Of a DNA stretch of 22,884 nucleotides, positions 1-7,921 are shown one piece after another (positions within the stretch are counted from its first letter, which is position 1; each line of letters opens with the position of its first letter). Position numbers and translations under genes: made by a program. The notes beneath the pieces were generated by a model, which had not been told where the DNA came from, did not search any database, and was given only the letters and a program-made list of their open reading frames with translations. The DNA comes from JBEBBU01 sp041158225 (lineage in GTDB: Bacteria > Pseudomonadota > Gammaproteobacteria > Methylococcales > Methylococcaceae). The stretch spans positions 1 through 22,884 of the forward strand of contig JBEBBU010000145.1 of assembly GCA_041158225.1 (NCBI GenBank), given 5' to 3'.

Positions 1-74
1 GACCTCGGAAGTGAAACCGCTTAGCGCCGATGATAGTGTGGTTACCCATGCGAAAGTAGGACACTGCCAGACTC
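1..74 (+). rRNA. rrf: 5S ribosomal RNA, 3' part (5' end outside window)
   Basis: The first about 74 bases match the 3' two-thirds of a bacterial 5S rRNA. They include the GAAGTGAAAC loop region, the TAGCGCCGATG segment, the ATGCGAAAGTAGG segment and the final ACTGCCAG pairing strand. The molecule is normally about 116-120 nt, so about 45 nt lie upstream of the window. Its position implies that a complete 16S-23S-5S operon ends here, followed directly by a terminator. Confidence 0.93.
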
Positions 75-84
75 CTAACACCTC

Positions 85-113
85 AAAAAAACCCGCCAAA
101 AGCGGGTTTTTTT
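85..113 (+). terminator. Intrinsic terminator of the rRNA operon
   Basis: A GC-rich stem, ACCCGC (91-96) with GCGGGT (102-107), has a five-base loop and is flanked by an A-run (85-90) and a T-run (108-113). The flanking runs can extend the stem. Because A and T runs sit on opposite sides, it can work in both directions and could also end the convergent ppnP transcript, whose stop codon is at 130. Confidence 0.9.
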
Positions 114-129
114 GTGCCTGATGAATGCC

Positions 130-441
130 TCAGGCAAAATGGCAGACATAGTCTGTAATTTCATCAACCCTGATCTGGAATGAGCTGTTGCCAGGCACCT
201 CAAAACTTTCTCCGGCAGCAAAGGATTGCCATTCCGTCTGACCGTCAAGCAGGATCTCGCAGCGACCTGAAATGATATCCATAGTCTCAGCACTGGCTGT
301 ATTGAATGTCAGATGGGAGGGGAGCAGCACGCCAAGTGTTTTACGCGAGCCATCCGGTAGCATGATGGTATGGCTGATGCAGCGACCATCGAAATAGACA
401 TTGGCTTTTTTGGTGACACTAACATTGTCGTATTGGGACAT
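130..441 (-). CDS. ppnP: Pyrimidine/purine nucleoside phosphorylase PpnP (YaiE/DUF1255 family)
   Basis: This encodes a 103-residue single-domain cupin-like protein matching the PpnP (formerly YaiE, DUF1255) family. Members phosphorolyse several nucleosides to base and ribose 1-phosphate in the cytoplasm. Recognisable family segments are the N-terminal NVYFDGRCISHTI strand, DGSRKTLGVLLP, the ETMDIISGRCEILLDG hairpin, and the C-terminal GESFEVPGNSSF region with a YVCHF-like end. Family members are about 94-105 residues, so it is full length. The reading frame is open upstream to 549, but the ATG at 441 is preferred. It has a GAAGG ribosome binding site 7 nt upstream and gives the family N-terminus. 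The gene is divergent from rdgC and runs towards the rRNA terminator. Confidence 0.9.
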   Translation of the reverse strand: MSQYDNVSVTKKANVYFDGRCISHTIMLPDGSRKTLGVLLPSHLTFNTASAETMDIISGRCEILLDGQTEWQSFAAGESFEVPGNSSFQIRVDEITDYVCHFA

Positions 442-538
442 AATAACCTTCAGAGTTGTTTTACTGATTTCAGCAGTCATATTATAAACCGATGAACTGG
501 CCTGCCCTATGAGGCCAGAACAGGAAAATGGCATAAAA
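442..538. promoter_or_regulatory. Shared divergent promoter region ppnP/rdgC
   Basis: The 97 bp between the two divergent starts contain ATTATA at 481-486, which is a perfect TATAAT on the minus strand. It lies about 40 bp before the ppnP ATG, though no good -35 box is visible for it. On the plus strand an overlapping TATTAT (480-485), with a weak TTGTTT (456-461) 18 bp upstream, could serve rdgC. The two -10 elements occupy the same bases, so the promoters may compete. Assigned by eye only. Confidence 0.45.
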
Positions 539-1444
539 ATGTGGTTCAAGAATTTAATGCTTTACCAGTTTACCGATCGCTTTTCACTGGAATTACAGGC
601 GTTTGAGGCGGCTCTGGGTTCGCATCGCTTTCGGCCCTGTGGCCAGGTTGAAACAGCAACGGAAGGTTGGGTATCACCTTACGGGAAAGACGATCCTGTA
701 CTGGTCCATTCAACAGAATCATGCATGCTGTTCATACTGATGCGAGAGGAGAAAATTCTTCCTGCATCGGTTGTGAATGATGCGCTTGCCGAGAAAATTG
801 AGGAAATCGAGGCCGACCGTGGTGTTCCGCCGGGAAAGAAGGAGCGTGCGGAGCTTCGTGATCAGGTGATCAACAGTCTGTTGCCTAGAGCTTTTACCGT
901 ACGCAGGCGTACGCAGGCTTTCATCGATCTGTCCAAAGGATGGCTGCTGGTTGATAGTACCTCATCCAAAAAAGCAGAGCAGTTAATCACTGTGCTGAGG
1001 CAGAGTCTGGGTAGTCTTCCTGTTGAGAGGCTCATGCCAGGAAAACCAGTGACTGATGTCATGACCGCATGGCTTTCCGGTTATGGTCTGCCTCAGGCGC
1101 TTGCGCTTGAAGATACCTGCGAACTCAGGGATCAGGGCGAAGACGGTGGTATCATTCGTTGCAGGAAACATGATCTGGCTGCTCCCGAAGTACTGAATCA
1201 CCTTGAGGCTGGGAAAAAAGTGACGCGTCTTTCCCTGGCGTGGCGGGAGCGTCTGAGCTTCCACCTTGATGACCAGTTTGGCATCAAGGGACTCAAGATA
1301 CTGGAGCTTCATGAAGAGGCTGATCCTGTAGATCATGAGGGTGATGATATCGCACGCCTTGATGCTGACTTCAGAATCATGCATGGTGAAATATCAGCTC
1401 TGATACCTGATCTGCTGTTGTGGATGTCAGCAGAAAATAAATGA
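539..1444 (+). CDS. rdgC: Recombination-associated protein RdgC
   Basis: The 301-residue product is full length compared with E. coli RdgC (303). RdgC is a ring-shaped, nucleoid-associated protein that binds double-stranded DNA without sequence specificity and limits RecA activity. Family segments seen are the N-terminal MWFKNLMLYQF, the GWVSPYG loop, LLPRAF near residue 115, a KKAEQLITVLRQSLGSLP helix and the GIKGLKILEL region near the C-terminus. The ATG at 539 was chosen over the open frame from 509 because it gives the conserved MWFKN start and has AGGAAA at 522-527 upstream. The next gene begins 10 bp after the stop and probably shares the transcript. A perfect 10-bp tandem duplication lies at 899-918 in frame. 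Confidence 0.95.
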   Translation: MWFKNLMLYQFTDRFSLELQAFEAALGSHRFRPCGQVETATEGWVSPYGKDDPVLVHSTESCMLFILMREEKILPASVVNDALAEKIEEIEADRGVPPGKKERAELRDQVINSLLPRAFTVRRRTQAFIDLSKGWLLVDSTSSKKAEQLITVLRQSLGSLPVERLMPGKPVTDVMTAWLSGYGLPQALALEDTCELRDQGEDGGIIRCRKHDLAAPEVLNHLEAGKKVTRLSLAWRERLSFHLDDQFGIKGLKILELHEEADPVDHEGDDIARLDADFRIMHGEISALIPDLLLWMSAENK

Positions 1445-1454
1445 GGAGGTAGGT

Positions 1455-2558
1455 GTGAAAGTTGAGGTTCGATTGGCGGGGAGAAGGAAAGCCTGGATTA
1501 TCGCGCTGGCGTCACTGGCGATACTTGGTCAGGCCAAGGCTGAGGTAGTCGCCATGCCACCTGCAAATGCCGATCTGGTTGGACAACCGCGCTATGTGAC
1601 CGCACATCAGGAAGATACGCTGATCGATATTGCCCGTGAATACAGTCTTGGACAGGATGAGATTGTCATGGCCAATCCCACGGTGGATCGATGGCTGCCC
1701 AAGGAAGGGACGCAGGTTCTGCTACCCAAACAGTATATCCTGCCAGACGCACCGCGCTCGGGTATTGTCATTAATATCCCTGAGATGCGAATGTTCTACT
1801 TTCCGCTGGTGGGCAAGGGGCCGGGGGCTCACGCGGAGCAGATCATTACCTATCCGATCAGCATAGGCAGGATGGACTGGCGGACACCTATTGGTAAAAC
1901 CACAGTCATCCAGAAAATAAAGGATCCTTCATGGCGTCCACCAGCGACCATCAAGGCCGAGCATGCCAAGGATGGGGATTTTCTGCCCGATGTGGTGCCG
2001 CCCGGGCCCAATAATCCTTTAGGGCAGTTTGCCATGAAACTTGGCGTGCCAGGATATCTTATCCACGGTACCGATGTTGAAAAAGCCTATGGTATTGGCA
2101 TGAGGGTGACGCATGGATGTATTCGCATGTATCCGGAGGATGTGGCCAAGCTTTATCCTCAGGTCAGTGTTGGAACACCTGTCTATCTTGTTAATCAGCC
2201 AGTCAAGCTGGGCTATGTAGGCGATGATCTTTATATCGAAGTCAGTCAGCCACTGGATGAGGATTCGATGTCAACCCAGCAGTTGATGGAAATGGCATCA
2301 CGCCTGATCATGGCCAGGACGACCCGTCATCCGGTGGCCATCAATCAGGCATCGCTCAAGGCGGCTGTAGAGCACCCTACTGGCGTACCAACACTCATCA
2401 GTCTGAAAGATGGGCAGACTGATGGTGCGGTATCAGCAGGGCAGCAATGGGTCACGGAAGAACAGCCTGCAGCCAATCAGAAATCCTACGCTGAGCCACC
2501 GGCGGCGCCGGGATATGTGCCTCTGGATGCTCCTGTGCCCGCTGAAGAAATATTCTAG
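1455..2558 (+). CDS. Exported LysM-containing L,D-transpeptidase (ErfK/YbiS/YcfS/YnhG family)
   Basis: The 367-residue periplasmic enzyme is predicted to cross-link murein by 3-3 bonds or attach a lipoprotein to it. Which of these it does cannot be told from sequence. Residues 1-29 form a signal peptide (basic VRLAGRRK, hydrophobic core, AKA-E cleavage). A LysM-type peptidoglycan-binding domain spans about 46-93. The YkuD catalytic domain spans about 102-247, with His204 in IHGT and the THGCIRM motif holding catalytic Cys222. A tail of about 115 residues rich in Pro and Ala follows and matches nothing I recognise. The start is GTG, supported by AGGAGGT at 1444-1450, whose AGGAGG core ends five bases upstream. 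It follows rdgC by 10 bp and converges with yggX. Confidence 0.93.
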   Translation: MKVEVRLAGRRKAWIIALASLAILGQAKAEVVAMPPANADLVGQPRYVTAHQEDTLIDIAREYSLGQDEIVMANPTVDRWLPKEGTQVLLPKQYILPDAPRSGIVINIPEMRMFYFPLVGKGPGAHAEQIITYPISIGRMDWRTPIGKTTVIQKIKDPSWRPPATIKAEHAKDGDFLPDVVPPGPNNPLGQFAMKLGVPGYLIHGTDVEKAYGIGMRVTHGCIRMYPEDVAKLYPQVSVGTPVYLVNQPVKLGYVGDDLYIEVSQPLDEDSMSTQQLMEMASRLIMARTTRHPVAINQASLKAAVEHPTGVPTLISLKDGQTDGAVSAGQQWVTEEQPAANQKSYAEPPAAPGYVPLDAPVPAEEIF

Positions 2559-2569
2559 CGGAGGCCTTC

Positions 2570-2842
2570 TCAGGTCTTTGGCGGGGTGTAACCGTCTGGT
2601 AACTGGTTGCTGCCGCCAAACAGATATTTTTCGCGCTCACTCTGCAGAAAGGCTCTTGCCTTGGGCTCAAAGGGTGTCAGGCGATGTTCATTGATGAGCA
2701 TCGTCTGTACTTTCAGCCAGTTTGACCAGGCTTCTCTGGATACATGCTCAAAAATTCTCTGGCCCTCTGTGCCTGGGAATGGAGGAGCATCCATGGCTTC
2801 TGATTCAGTGCCCAGTTTTACGCATAGAATGGTACGTGTCAT
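2570..2842 (-). CDS. yggX: Probable Fe(2+)-trafficking protein YggX
   Basis: The 90-residue cytoplasmic protein belongs to the YggX family, implicated in iron handling and protection of labile iron-sulfur clusters from oxidation. Family hallmarks are the N-terminal MTRTILCVKLGTE with its conserved cysteine (Cys7), the PPFPG segment, the EAWSNWLKVQTMLINE helix and the C-terminal GYTPP. Length equals that of E. coli YggX (91). In many gammaproteobacteria yggX follows mutY, but mutY is not here. The ribosome binding site is weak (GAAG about 10 nt upstream). The gene converges with the L,D-transpeptidase gene, with only 11 bp between the stops and no visible terminator. Confidence 0.95.
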   Translation of the reverse strand: MTRTILCVKLGTESEAMDAPPFPGTEGQRIFEHVSREAWSNWLKVQTMLINEHRLTPFEPKARAFLQSEREKYLFGGSNQLPDGYTPPKT

Positions 2843-2931
2843 GACATGTTCTTCATGGCTGTCGATGGGAATCTGACAGGGGCTATCCGGTGCTGCCCGT
2901 TAGTATCCCTGCATGTAAGCTGTCGCTGGCG

Positions 2932-2961
2932 TGGACAGGTAGAGGGAAAATAGCATAGAAT
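2932..2961 (+). promoter_or_regulatory. Putative sigma70 promoter of carAB
   Basis: TGGACA (2932-2937) and TAGAAT (2956-2961) each match the sigma70 consensus at five of six positions and are 18 bp apart. Transcription would begin near 2968, giving a leader of about 77 nt before the carA start. Assigned by eye, without a weight-matrix scan. Confidence 0.5.
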
Positions 2962-2993
2962 CCGTTCCAAAGTGTAATTTAATCTATCGAATG

Positions 2994-3025
2994 AACGGGG
3001 GGAGTCGGTAAGCTCCTCCCGTTTT
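2994..3025 (+). terminator. Putative attenuator hairpin in the carA leader
   Basis: An 11-bp stem pairs 2994-3004 with 3013-3023, with one G-T wobble and an eight-base loop. It ends in a short T-run (3022-3025), partly inside the stem. It lies between the predicted promoter and the carA start, which fits a transcription attenuator rather than the end of a gene. The U-tract is weak, so termination would be partial at best. A six-codon ORF (ATG 2991, TAA 3009-3011) spans the left arm and ends in the loop. Confidence 0.5.
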
Positions 3026-3044
3026 GCATATATAGGTGACCCAG

Positions 3045-4181
3045 TTGAAAACACCCGCCCTGCTAGCCCTGGAAGATGGGACTCTTTTTCACGGATACGC
3101 TATTGGTGCTGAAGGTTACGGTACCGGCGAAGTCGTGTTTAATACATCAATGACAGGTTATCAGGAGATTCTGACCGATCCGTCCTATTCCAGACAGATT
3201 GTCACCCTGACCTATCCCCATATCGGTAATGTGGGTGTCAATCATGAGGACATTGAGTCCTCCAGTGTTCATGCCAGTGGCCTGGTGATACGCGATCTGC
3301 CGCTCATGGTGAGCAACTGGCGGTCTGAGCAGTCACTGCCGGAGTATCTGCGCAAGCATGGTATCGTCGGTATTGCGGGCCTTGATACCCGCAAGCTGAC
3401 CCGTATGCTGAGAGACCGTGGTGCGATGCGGGGTTGTGTGGCTGCTGGCGGCAGTATAGATGCTGATACCGCAATTCAGACAGCTCAGGCTTTTCCGGGG
3501 CTTAAGGGTATGGATCTTGCCAAAGAGGTGACGGTGGACAGCAGCTATGCGTGGACGCAGGGCAGTTGGTTGTTAGGGCAGGGCTATCCGGAATGCAGTG
3601 CGCCAGAATGGCATGTGGTTGCTTACGACTTTGGTATCAAATACAACATATTGAGGCTGCTTGCTGATCGCGGCTGTCGCATTACTGTGGTGCCAGCTAC
3701 AACTACGGCTGCTGAGGTGCTGGCCATGCAGCCAGATGGTGTTTTCCTGTCCAATGGCCCCGGTGATCCTGAGCCTTGCGACTATGCCATCCGTGCTATC
3801 CGTGAGTTTCTTGAAGTCCGGATACCAGTGTTTGGCATCTGTCTTGGTCATCAGCTGCTGGCACTTGCCAGCGGAGCCCAGACACTCAAGATGAAGTTTG
3901 GTCATCACGGTGCCAACCATCCGGTACAGGAACTGGCAACAGGAAGGGTGCTGATCACCAGCCAGAATCATGGTTTTGCCGTGGATGAAGCGACGCTGCC
4001 TGCGCATGTCGAAGCTACTTACCGTTCCCTGTTCGATGGCAGTCTGCAGGGGATCAGGCATCGTGATCGCCCCGCCTACAGTTTTCAGGGGCATCCCGAG
4101 GCAAGTCCCGGGCCTAATGATGTCAATTTCCTCTTCGATCCATTCATTGCTGACATGAAGTCAGCAAGAACACCTTCCTGA
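3045..4181 (+). CDS. carA: Carbamoyl-phosphate synthase, glutamine-hydrolysing small subunit
   Basis: CarA hydrolyses glutamine and channels ammonia to CarB for carbamoyl phosphate, the precursor of pyrimidines and arginine. The N-terminal CPSase small-chain domain (roughly residues 1-150) includes VFNTSMTGYQEILTDPSYS. The C-terminal class I amidotransferase domain has the nucleophile elbow GICLGHQ (Cys266) and the GHPE histidine (His350). A GTG at 3036 is in the same frame but has no ribosome binding site. The TTG at 3045 is preceded by AGGTGA (3034-3039) and gives an N-terminus (MKTPALLALEDG) that aligns residue for residue with E. coli CarA, also started by UUG. With TTG the product has 378 residues. 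carB follows after 13 bp. Confidence 0.97.
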   Translation: MKTPALLALEDGTLFHGYAIGAEGYGTGEVVFNTSMTGYQEILTDPSYSRQIVTLTYPHIGNVGVNHEDIESSSVHASGLVIRDLPLMVSNWRSEQSLPEYLRKHGIVGIAGLDTRKLTRMLRDRGAMRGCVAAGGSIDADTAIQTAQAFPGLKGMDLAKEVTVDSSYAWTQGSWLLGQGYPECSAPEWHVVAYDFGIKYNILRLLADRGCRITVVPATTTAAEVLAMQPDGVFLSNGPGDPEPCDYAIRAIREFLEVRIPVFGICLGHQLLALASGAQTLKMKFGHHGANHPVQELATGRVLITSQNHGFAVDEATLPAHVEATYRSLFDGSLQGIRHRDRPAYSFQGHPEASPGPNDVNFLFDPFIADMKSARTPS

Positions 4182-4194
4182 GCGCATATCCGTC

Positions 4195-7100
4195 ATGGCA
4201 AAAAGAAACGACATCAAATCCATTCTACTGATCGGTGCTGGGCCTATCGTTATTGGGCAGGCCTGTGAGTTTGATTATTCCGGTGCCCAGGCCTGCAAGG
4301 CTCTCAAGGAAGAAGGGTATCGCGTCATTCTGGTGAATTCGAATCCAGCCACCATCATGACGGATCCGGAAATGGCGGATTCGACCTATATCGAGCCTAT
4401 AGACTGGCAAACGGTCGCGCGTATCATCGAGAAAGAGCGTCCAGATGCCCTGTTGCCTACCATGGGTGGACAGACCGCCCTGAACTGTGCACTGGATCTT
4501 GATCGCGAGGGGGTGCTGGCACGTTTTGGTGTTGAAATGATCGGTGCCAGGCGTGAAGCCATTGCCATGGCTGAAGATCGGGATCTGTTCCGCAAGGCCA
4601 TGATACGTATTGGGCTGTCAGTGCCTGAGTCTGATGTTGCCCACAGCCTTGATGAGGCACTGAAAGTCCTCGACAAGGTGGGATATCCTGCCATTATCCG
4701 GCCATCGTTTACGCTGGGCGGTTCGGGTGGCGGTATTGCCTATAACCGCGAAGAGTTCATGGAGATCTGCGAGCGCGGACTGGATCTTTCGCCTACTCAT
4801 GAGCTGCTGATTGAAGAATCGGTATTAGGCTGGAAAGAATATGAAATGGAAGTGGTGCGTGACCATAAGGACAACTGCATCATCATCTGTTCCATTGAGA
4901 ACCTTGATCCCATGGGCGTGCATACCGGCGATTCGATCACAGTCGCGCCTGCACAGACGCTGACCGACAAGGAATACCAGATCATGCGTGATGCCTCTAT
5001 CAAGGTATTACGCGAGATTGGTGTGGATACTGGTGGTTCGAATGTCCAGTTTGCTGTCAATCCAGTGGATGGGCGCCTCATTGTCATCGAGATGAATCCG
5101 CGTGTCTCAAGATCGTCGGCGCTGGCATCCAAGGCCACGGGATTCCCTATCGCAAAGGTTGCGGCCAAGCTTGCGGTTGGCTACACACTGGATGAACTGC
5201 GTAACGAGATCACCGGTGGCGCAACGCCTGCCTCTTTTGAGCCCAGCATTGATTACGTTGTCACCAAGATTCCGCGATTTACCTTCGAAAAGTTCCCACA
5301 GGCGGATGATCGTCTGACCACGCAGATGAAATCGGTGGGGGAAGCCATGGCCATAGGCCGAACCTTTCAGGAATCTTTTCAGAAAGCGCTCAGGAGCCTG
5401 GAAATTGGGGTTGATGGTCTTGCCAGCCGCCTCGACAGTCACAGTGAAGATGTCAGGGAGCGTCTGCAGCGCGAGTTGAGGCATCCGGGGTGTGACCGTA
5501 TCTTCCATCTTGGCGATGCTTTCCGTCTGGGATACTCACTGGAACAGGTTTATGAACTGAGTTCGGTGGATCCCTGGTTCCTGGCGCAGATTCAGGATAT
5601 TGTGGCTGATGAGGCATCGCTGGCCAAACGTACACTGGCAACGCTCAGTCAGGATGAACTGTTTGCACTGAAGCGTAAGGGGTTCTCTGATTCGCGCCTT
5701 GCAGGCCTACTCGACAGTACTGAGACGGAGGTTCGGGCAGTACGTCACCGCATGGGTATCAGGCCCGTTTACAAGCGTATCGATTCCTGTGCTGCCGAGT
5801 TTTCTACAGCAACGGCCTATCTCTACTCCAGTTATGAACAGGAGTGTGAAGCCTTGCCCACAACAAAAGAGAAAATCATTGTGCTGGGGGGGGGGCCTAA
5901 CCGTATAGGTCAGGGGATCGAGTTTGATTATTGCTGTGTGCACGCCGCCATGGCGTTACGTGAGGATGGTTACGAAACCATCATGATCAACTGTAATCCT
6001 GAAACGGTTTCCACTGACTTTGATACTTCTGACCGCCTGTATTTTGAGCCCTTAACCCTCGAAGATGTGCTGGAAATCGTACAGCTCGAAAAACCCAGAG
6101 GTGTGATTGTCCAGTATGGTGGCCAGACGCCACTCAAACTGGCGCGTCATCTTGAGGCTGCGGGTGTGCCGATTATTGGAACATCTCCGGATTCCATTGA
6201 TCTGGCTGAAGATCGCGAGCGTTTCCAGAAACTGATTGATCGCCTTGGACTGAAGCAGCCCCCTAACCGTACCGCACGTTCGCAGGATGATGCGGTAAGG
6301 CTGGCGCAGGAAATCGGTTATCCGCTGGTCGTGCGTCCTTCTTATGTGCTGGGTGGCAGGGCCATGGAAATCGTTTTCAATGATGACGAACTGCGGCGCT
6401 ACATGCGTGAGGCTGTGACGGTATCCAATGAATCGCCTGTGCTGCTGGATCATTTCCTTTCAGATGCCATTGAGATGGATGTTGATGCCATCCGCGATGG
6501 CCAACGGGTTCTGATTGGAGGTTTGATGCAGCATATCGAACAGGCTGGCATCCATTCTGGAGATTCAGCGTGTTCCATCCCTCCCTATGATCTCAGTCAG
6601 GAAATCCAGGATCGTATTCGTGAGCAGGTGCGCCAGATGGCCGAAGCGCTCGGGGTGGTAGGGCTGATGAATACCCAGTTTGCCATCAAGGGCGATGAAA
6701 TCTATGTGCTGGAAGTCAATCCTCGGGCATCAAGAACAGTGCCTTTCGTTTCCAAGGCGACCGGTTATGCGTTGGCCAAGGTTGCGGTACGCTGTATGGT
6801 GGGTAGAACCCTTGACGAACAGGGCATCATGGAAGAGCGGGTGCCAGCTTACTTCTCAGTCAAGGAAGCCGTATTTCCTTTTATCAAGTTCCCGGGTGTG
6901 GATCCTCTGCTGGGACCAGAAATGAAGTCTACCGGTGAAGTGATGGGGGCTGGTTCCAGTTTTGGCGAGGCTTATGCAAAGGCTCAGCGTGCCGCCAGTG
7001 CCCGTATTGCCTGTGAAGGTACGGCATTGATCAGTGTGCGTGACAGCGATAAAAATGCTGTCATTCCTGTGGCGCGGTCGTTGCTGGCGAGTGGATTCAG

Positions 7101-7419
7101 GCTGGTCGCAACCCGTAATTCGGCCTCGGTACTTAAGGCTGCGGGCATAGACTGTGAGGTAGTCAACAAGGTGCATGAAGGGCGTCCCCATATCGTCGAC
7201 ATGATCAAGAATGGACAGTTGCAGTTCATCATCAATACTACCGAGGGCAAGAAGGCCATAGCAGATTCGTTTACCATCAGGCGTCAGGCTCTGCAGCATC
7301 AGGTCAGCTATACCACGACCATTTCAGGTGCTCATGCCATCTGCTGTGCGCTGAATGAACTGGATAGCGTGGATATCCACCGTCTCCAGGATCTGCATCG
7401 CTGCTGGAACCAGAACTAA
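4195..7419 (+). CDS. carB: Carbamoyl-phosphate synthase large subunit
   Basis: The 1074-residue protein is full length (E. coli 1073). It contains two homologous ATP-grasp synthetase halves. The first (from residue 1, ILLIGAGPIVIGQACEFDYSG) phosphorylates bicarbonate. The second (from about residue 560, IVLGGGPNRIGQGIEFDYCC) phosphorylates carbamate. An oligomerisation segment lies between the halves, and the last about 140 residues form the MGS-like regulatory domain that binds UMP and ornithine in enteric enzymes. The ATP-grasp motifs EMNPRVSRSSALASKATG and EVNPRASRTVPFVSKATG are both intact. Codons 564-567 contain an uninterrupted run of ten G. The gene is co-directional with carA and with greA 15 bp downstream, so a carA-carB-greA transcript is likely. 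Confidence 0.98.
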   Translation: MAKRNDIKSILLIGAGPIVIGQACEFDYSGAQACKALKEEGYRVILVNSNPATIMTDPEMADSTYIEPIDWQTVARIIEKERPDALLPTMGGQTALNCALDLDREGVLARFGVEMIGARREAIAMAEDRDLFRKAMIRIGLSVPESDVAHSLDEALKVLDKVGYPAIIRPSFTLGGSGGGIAYNREEFMEICERGLDLSPTHELLIEESVLGWKEYEMEVVRDHKDNCIIICSIENLDPMGVHTGDSITVAPAQTLTDKEYQIMRDASIKVLREIGVDTGGSNVQFAVNPVDGRLIVIEMNPRVSRSSALASKATGFPIAKVAAKLAVGYTLDELRNEITGGATPASFEPSIDYVVTKIPRFTFEKFPQADDRLTTQMKSVGEAMAIGRTFQESFQKALRSLEIGVDGLASRLDSHSEDVRERLQRELRHPGCDRIFHLGDAFRLGYSLEQVYELSSVDPWFLAQIQDIVADEASLAKRTLATLSQDELFALKRKGFSDSRLAGLLDSTETEVRAVRHRMGIRPVYKRIDSCAAEFSTATAYLYSSYEQECEALPTTKEKIIVLGGGPNRIGQGIEFDYCCVHAAMALREDGYETIMINCNPETVSTDFDTSDRLYFEPLTLEDVLEIVQLEKPRGVIVQYGGQTPLKLARHLEAAGVPIIGTSPDSIDLAEDRERFQKLIDRLGLKQPPNRTARSQDDAVRLAQEIGYPLVVRPSYVLGGRAMEIVFNDDELRRYMREAVTVSNESPVLLDHFLSDAIEMDVDAIRDGQRVLIGGLMQHIEQAGIHSGDSACSIPPYDLSQEIQDRIREQVRQMAEALGVVGLMNTQFAIKGDEIYVLEVNPRASRTVPFVSKATGYALAKVAVRCMVGRTLDEQGIMEERVPAYFSVKEAVFPFIKFPGVDPLLGPEMKSTGEVMGAGSSFGEAYAKAQRAASARIACEGTALISVRDSDKNAVIPVARSLLASGFRLVATRNSASVLKAAGIDCEVVNKVHEGRPHIVDMIKNGQLQFIINTTEGKKAIADSFTIRRQALQHQVSYTTTISGAHAICCALNELDSVDIHRLQDLHRCWNQN
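5886..5895 (+). repeat. Homopolymer run of ten G inside carB
   Basis: Ten consecutive G residues encode the end of Leu564 and Gly565-Gly566-Gly567 in the second ATP-grasp half. The frame is intact as given. Tracts of this length are prone to slippage in replication and also to sequencing error. Confidence 0.9.
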
Positions 7420-7434
7420 ATACCGGATAGCCAT

Positions 7435-7911
7435 ATGAACAAAATACCCATGACCGCCCGTGGAGCGGAGCAGCTGCGTGAGGAACTCAACCATCTCAAA
7501 TCGGTTGTGCGACCAAGGATTATTGATGCGATCGCAGAAGCCAGGGCGCACGGTGATCTCAAGGAAAATGCCGAATACCATGCAGCCCGGGAGCAGCAGG
7601 GATTTACGGAAGGGCGTATCAAGGAAATAGAAGCCAAGCTTTCCAATGCCCAGGTAATTGATGTCACTCGTCTGGCGCAGGATGGGAAAGTCGTCTTTGG
7701 TGCTACGGTAGAGATCGAGTCACTGGATAGCGGCGATATGCTTACCTACCAGATTGTGGGTGAAGATGAAGCCGATATCAAGCAGGGTAGGATCTCTGTC
7801 AGTTCGCCTATCGCGCGTGCGCTGATTGGCAAGCGGGAGGGGGACACTGTGATCCTGCAGGCACCTGGCGGTGTCAGGGAGCTGGAAATTGTGAAGGTCA
7901 GCTACCTGTAA
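7435..7911 (+). CDS. greA: Transcription elongation factor GreA
   Basis: GreA rescues backtracked RNA polymerase by stimulating cleavage of the nascent transcript's 3' end. At 158 residues it has the usual length. The N-terminal coiled-coil (about 1-75) holds the acidic tip motif in GDLKENAEYHAAREQQ, whose Asp and Glu coordinate the catalytic magnesium. The C-terminal FKBP-like domain (about 80-158) includes ATVEI, SPIARALIGKREGD and the closing ELEIVKVSYL. The start follows carB closely, with GGA about 9 nt upstream. Placement after carB and before yhbY and rlmE is common in Pseudomonas-like gammaproteobacteria. Confidence 0.97.
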   Translation: MNKIPMTARGAEQLREELNHLKSVVRPRIIDAIAEARAHGDLKENAEYHAAREQQGFTEGRIKEIEAKLSNAQVIDVTRLAQDGKVVFGATVEIESLDSGDMLTYQIVGEDEADIKQGRISVSSPIARALIGKREGDTVILQAPGGVRELEIVKVSYL

Positions 7912-7921
7912 CCGTACTGCA

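Noticed and set aside
5886..5895. Frameshift or pseudogene in carB at the G tract
   Set aside because: The frame is intact through the tract and the protein is full length with both ATP-grasp halves matching the family.
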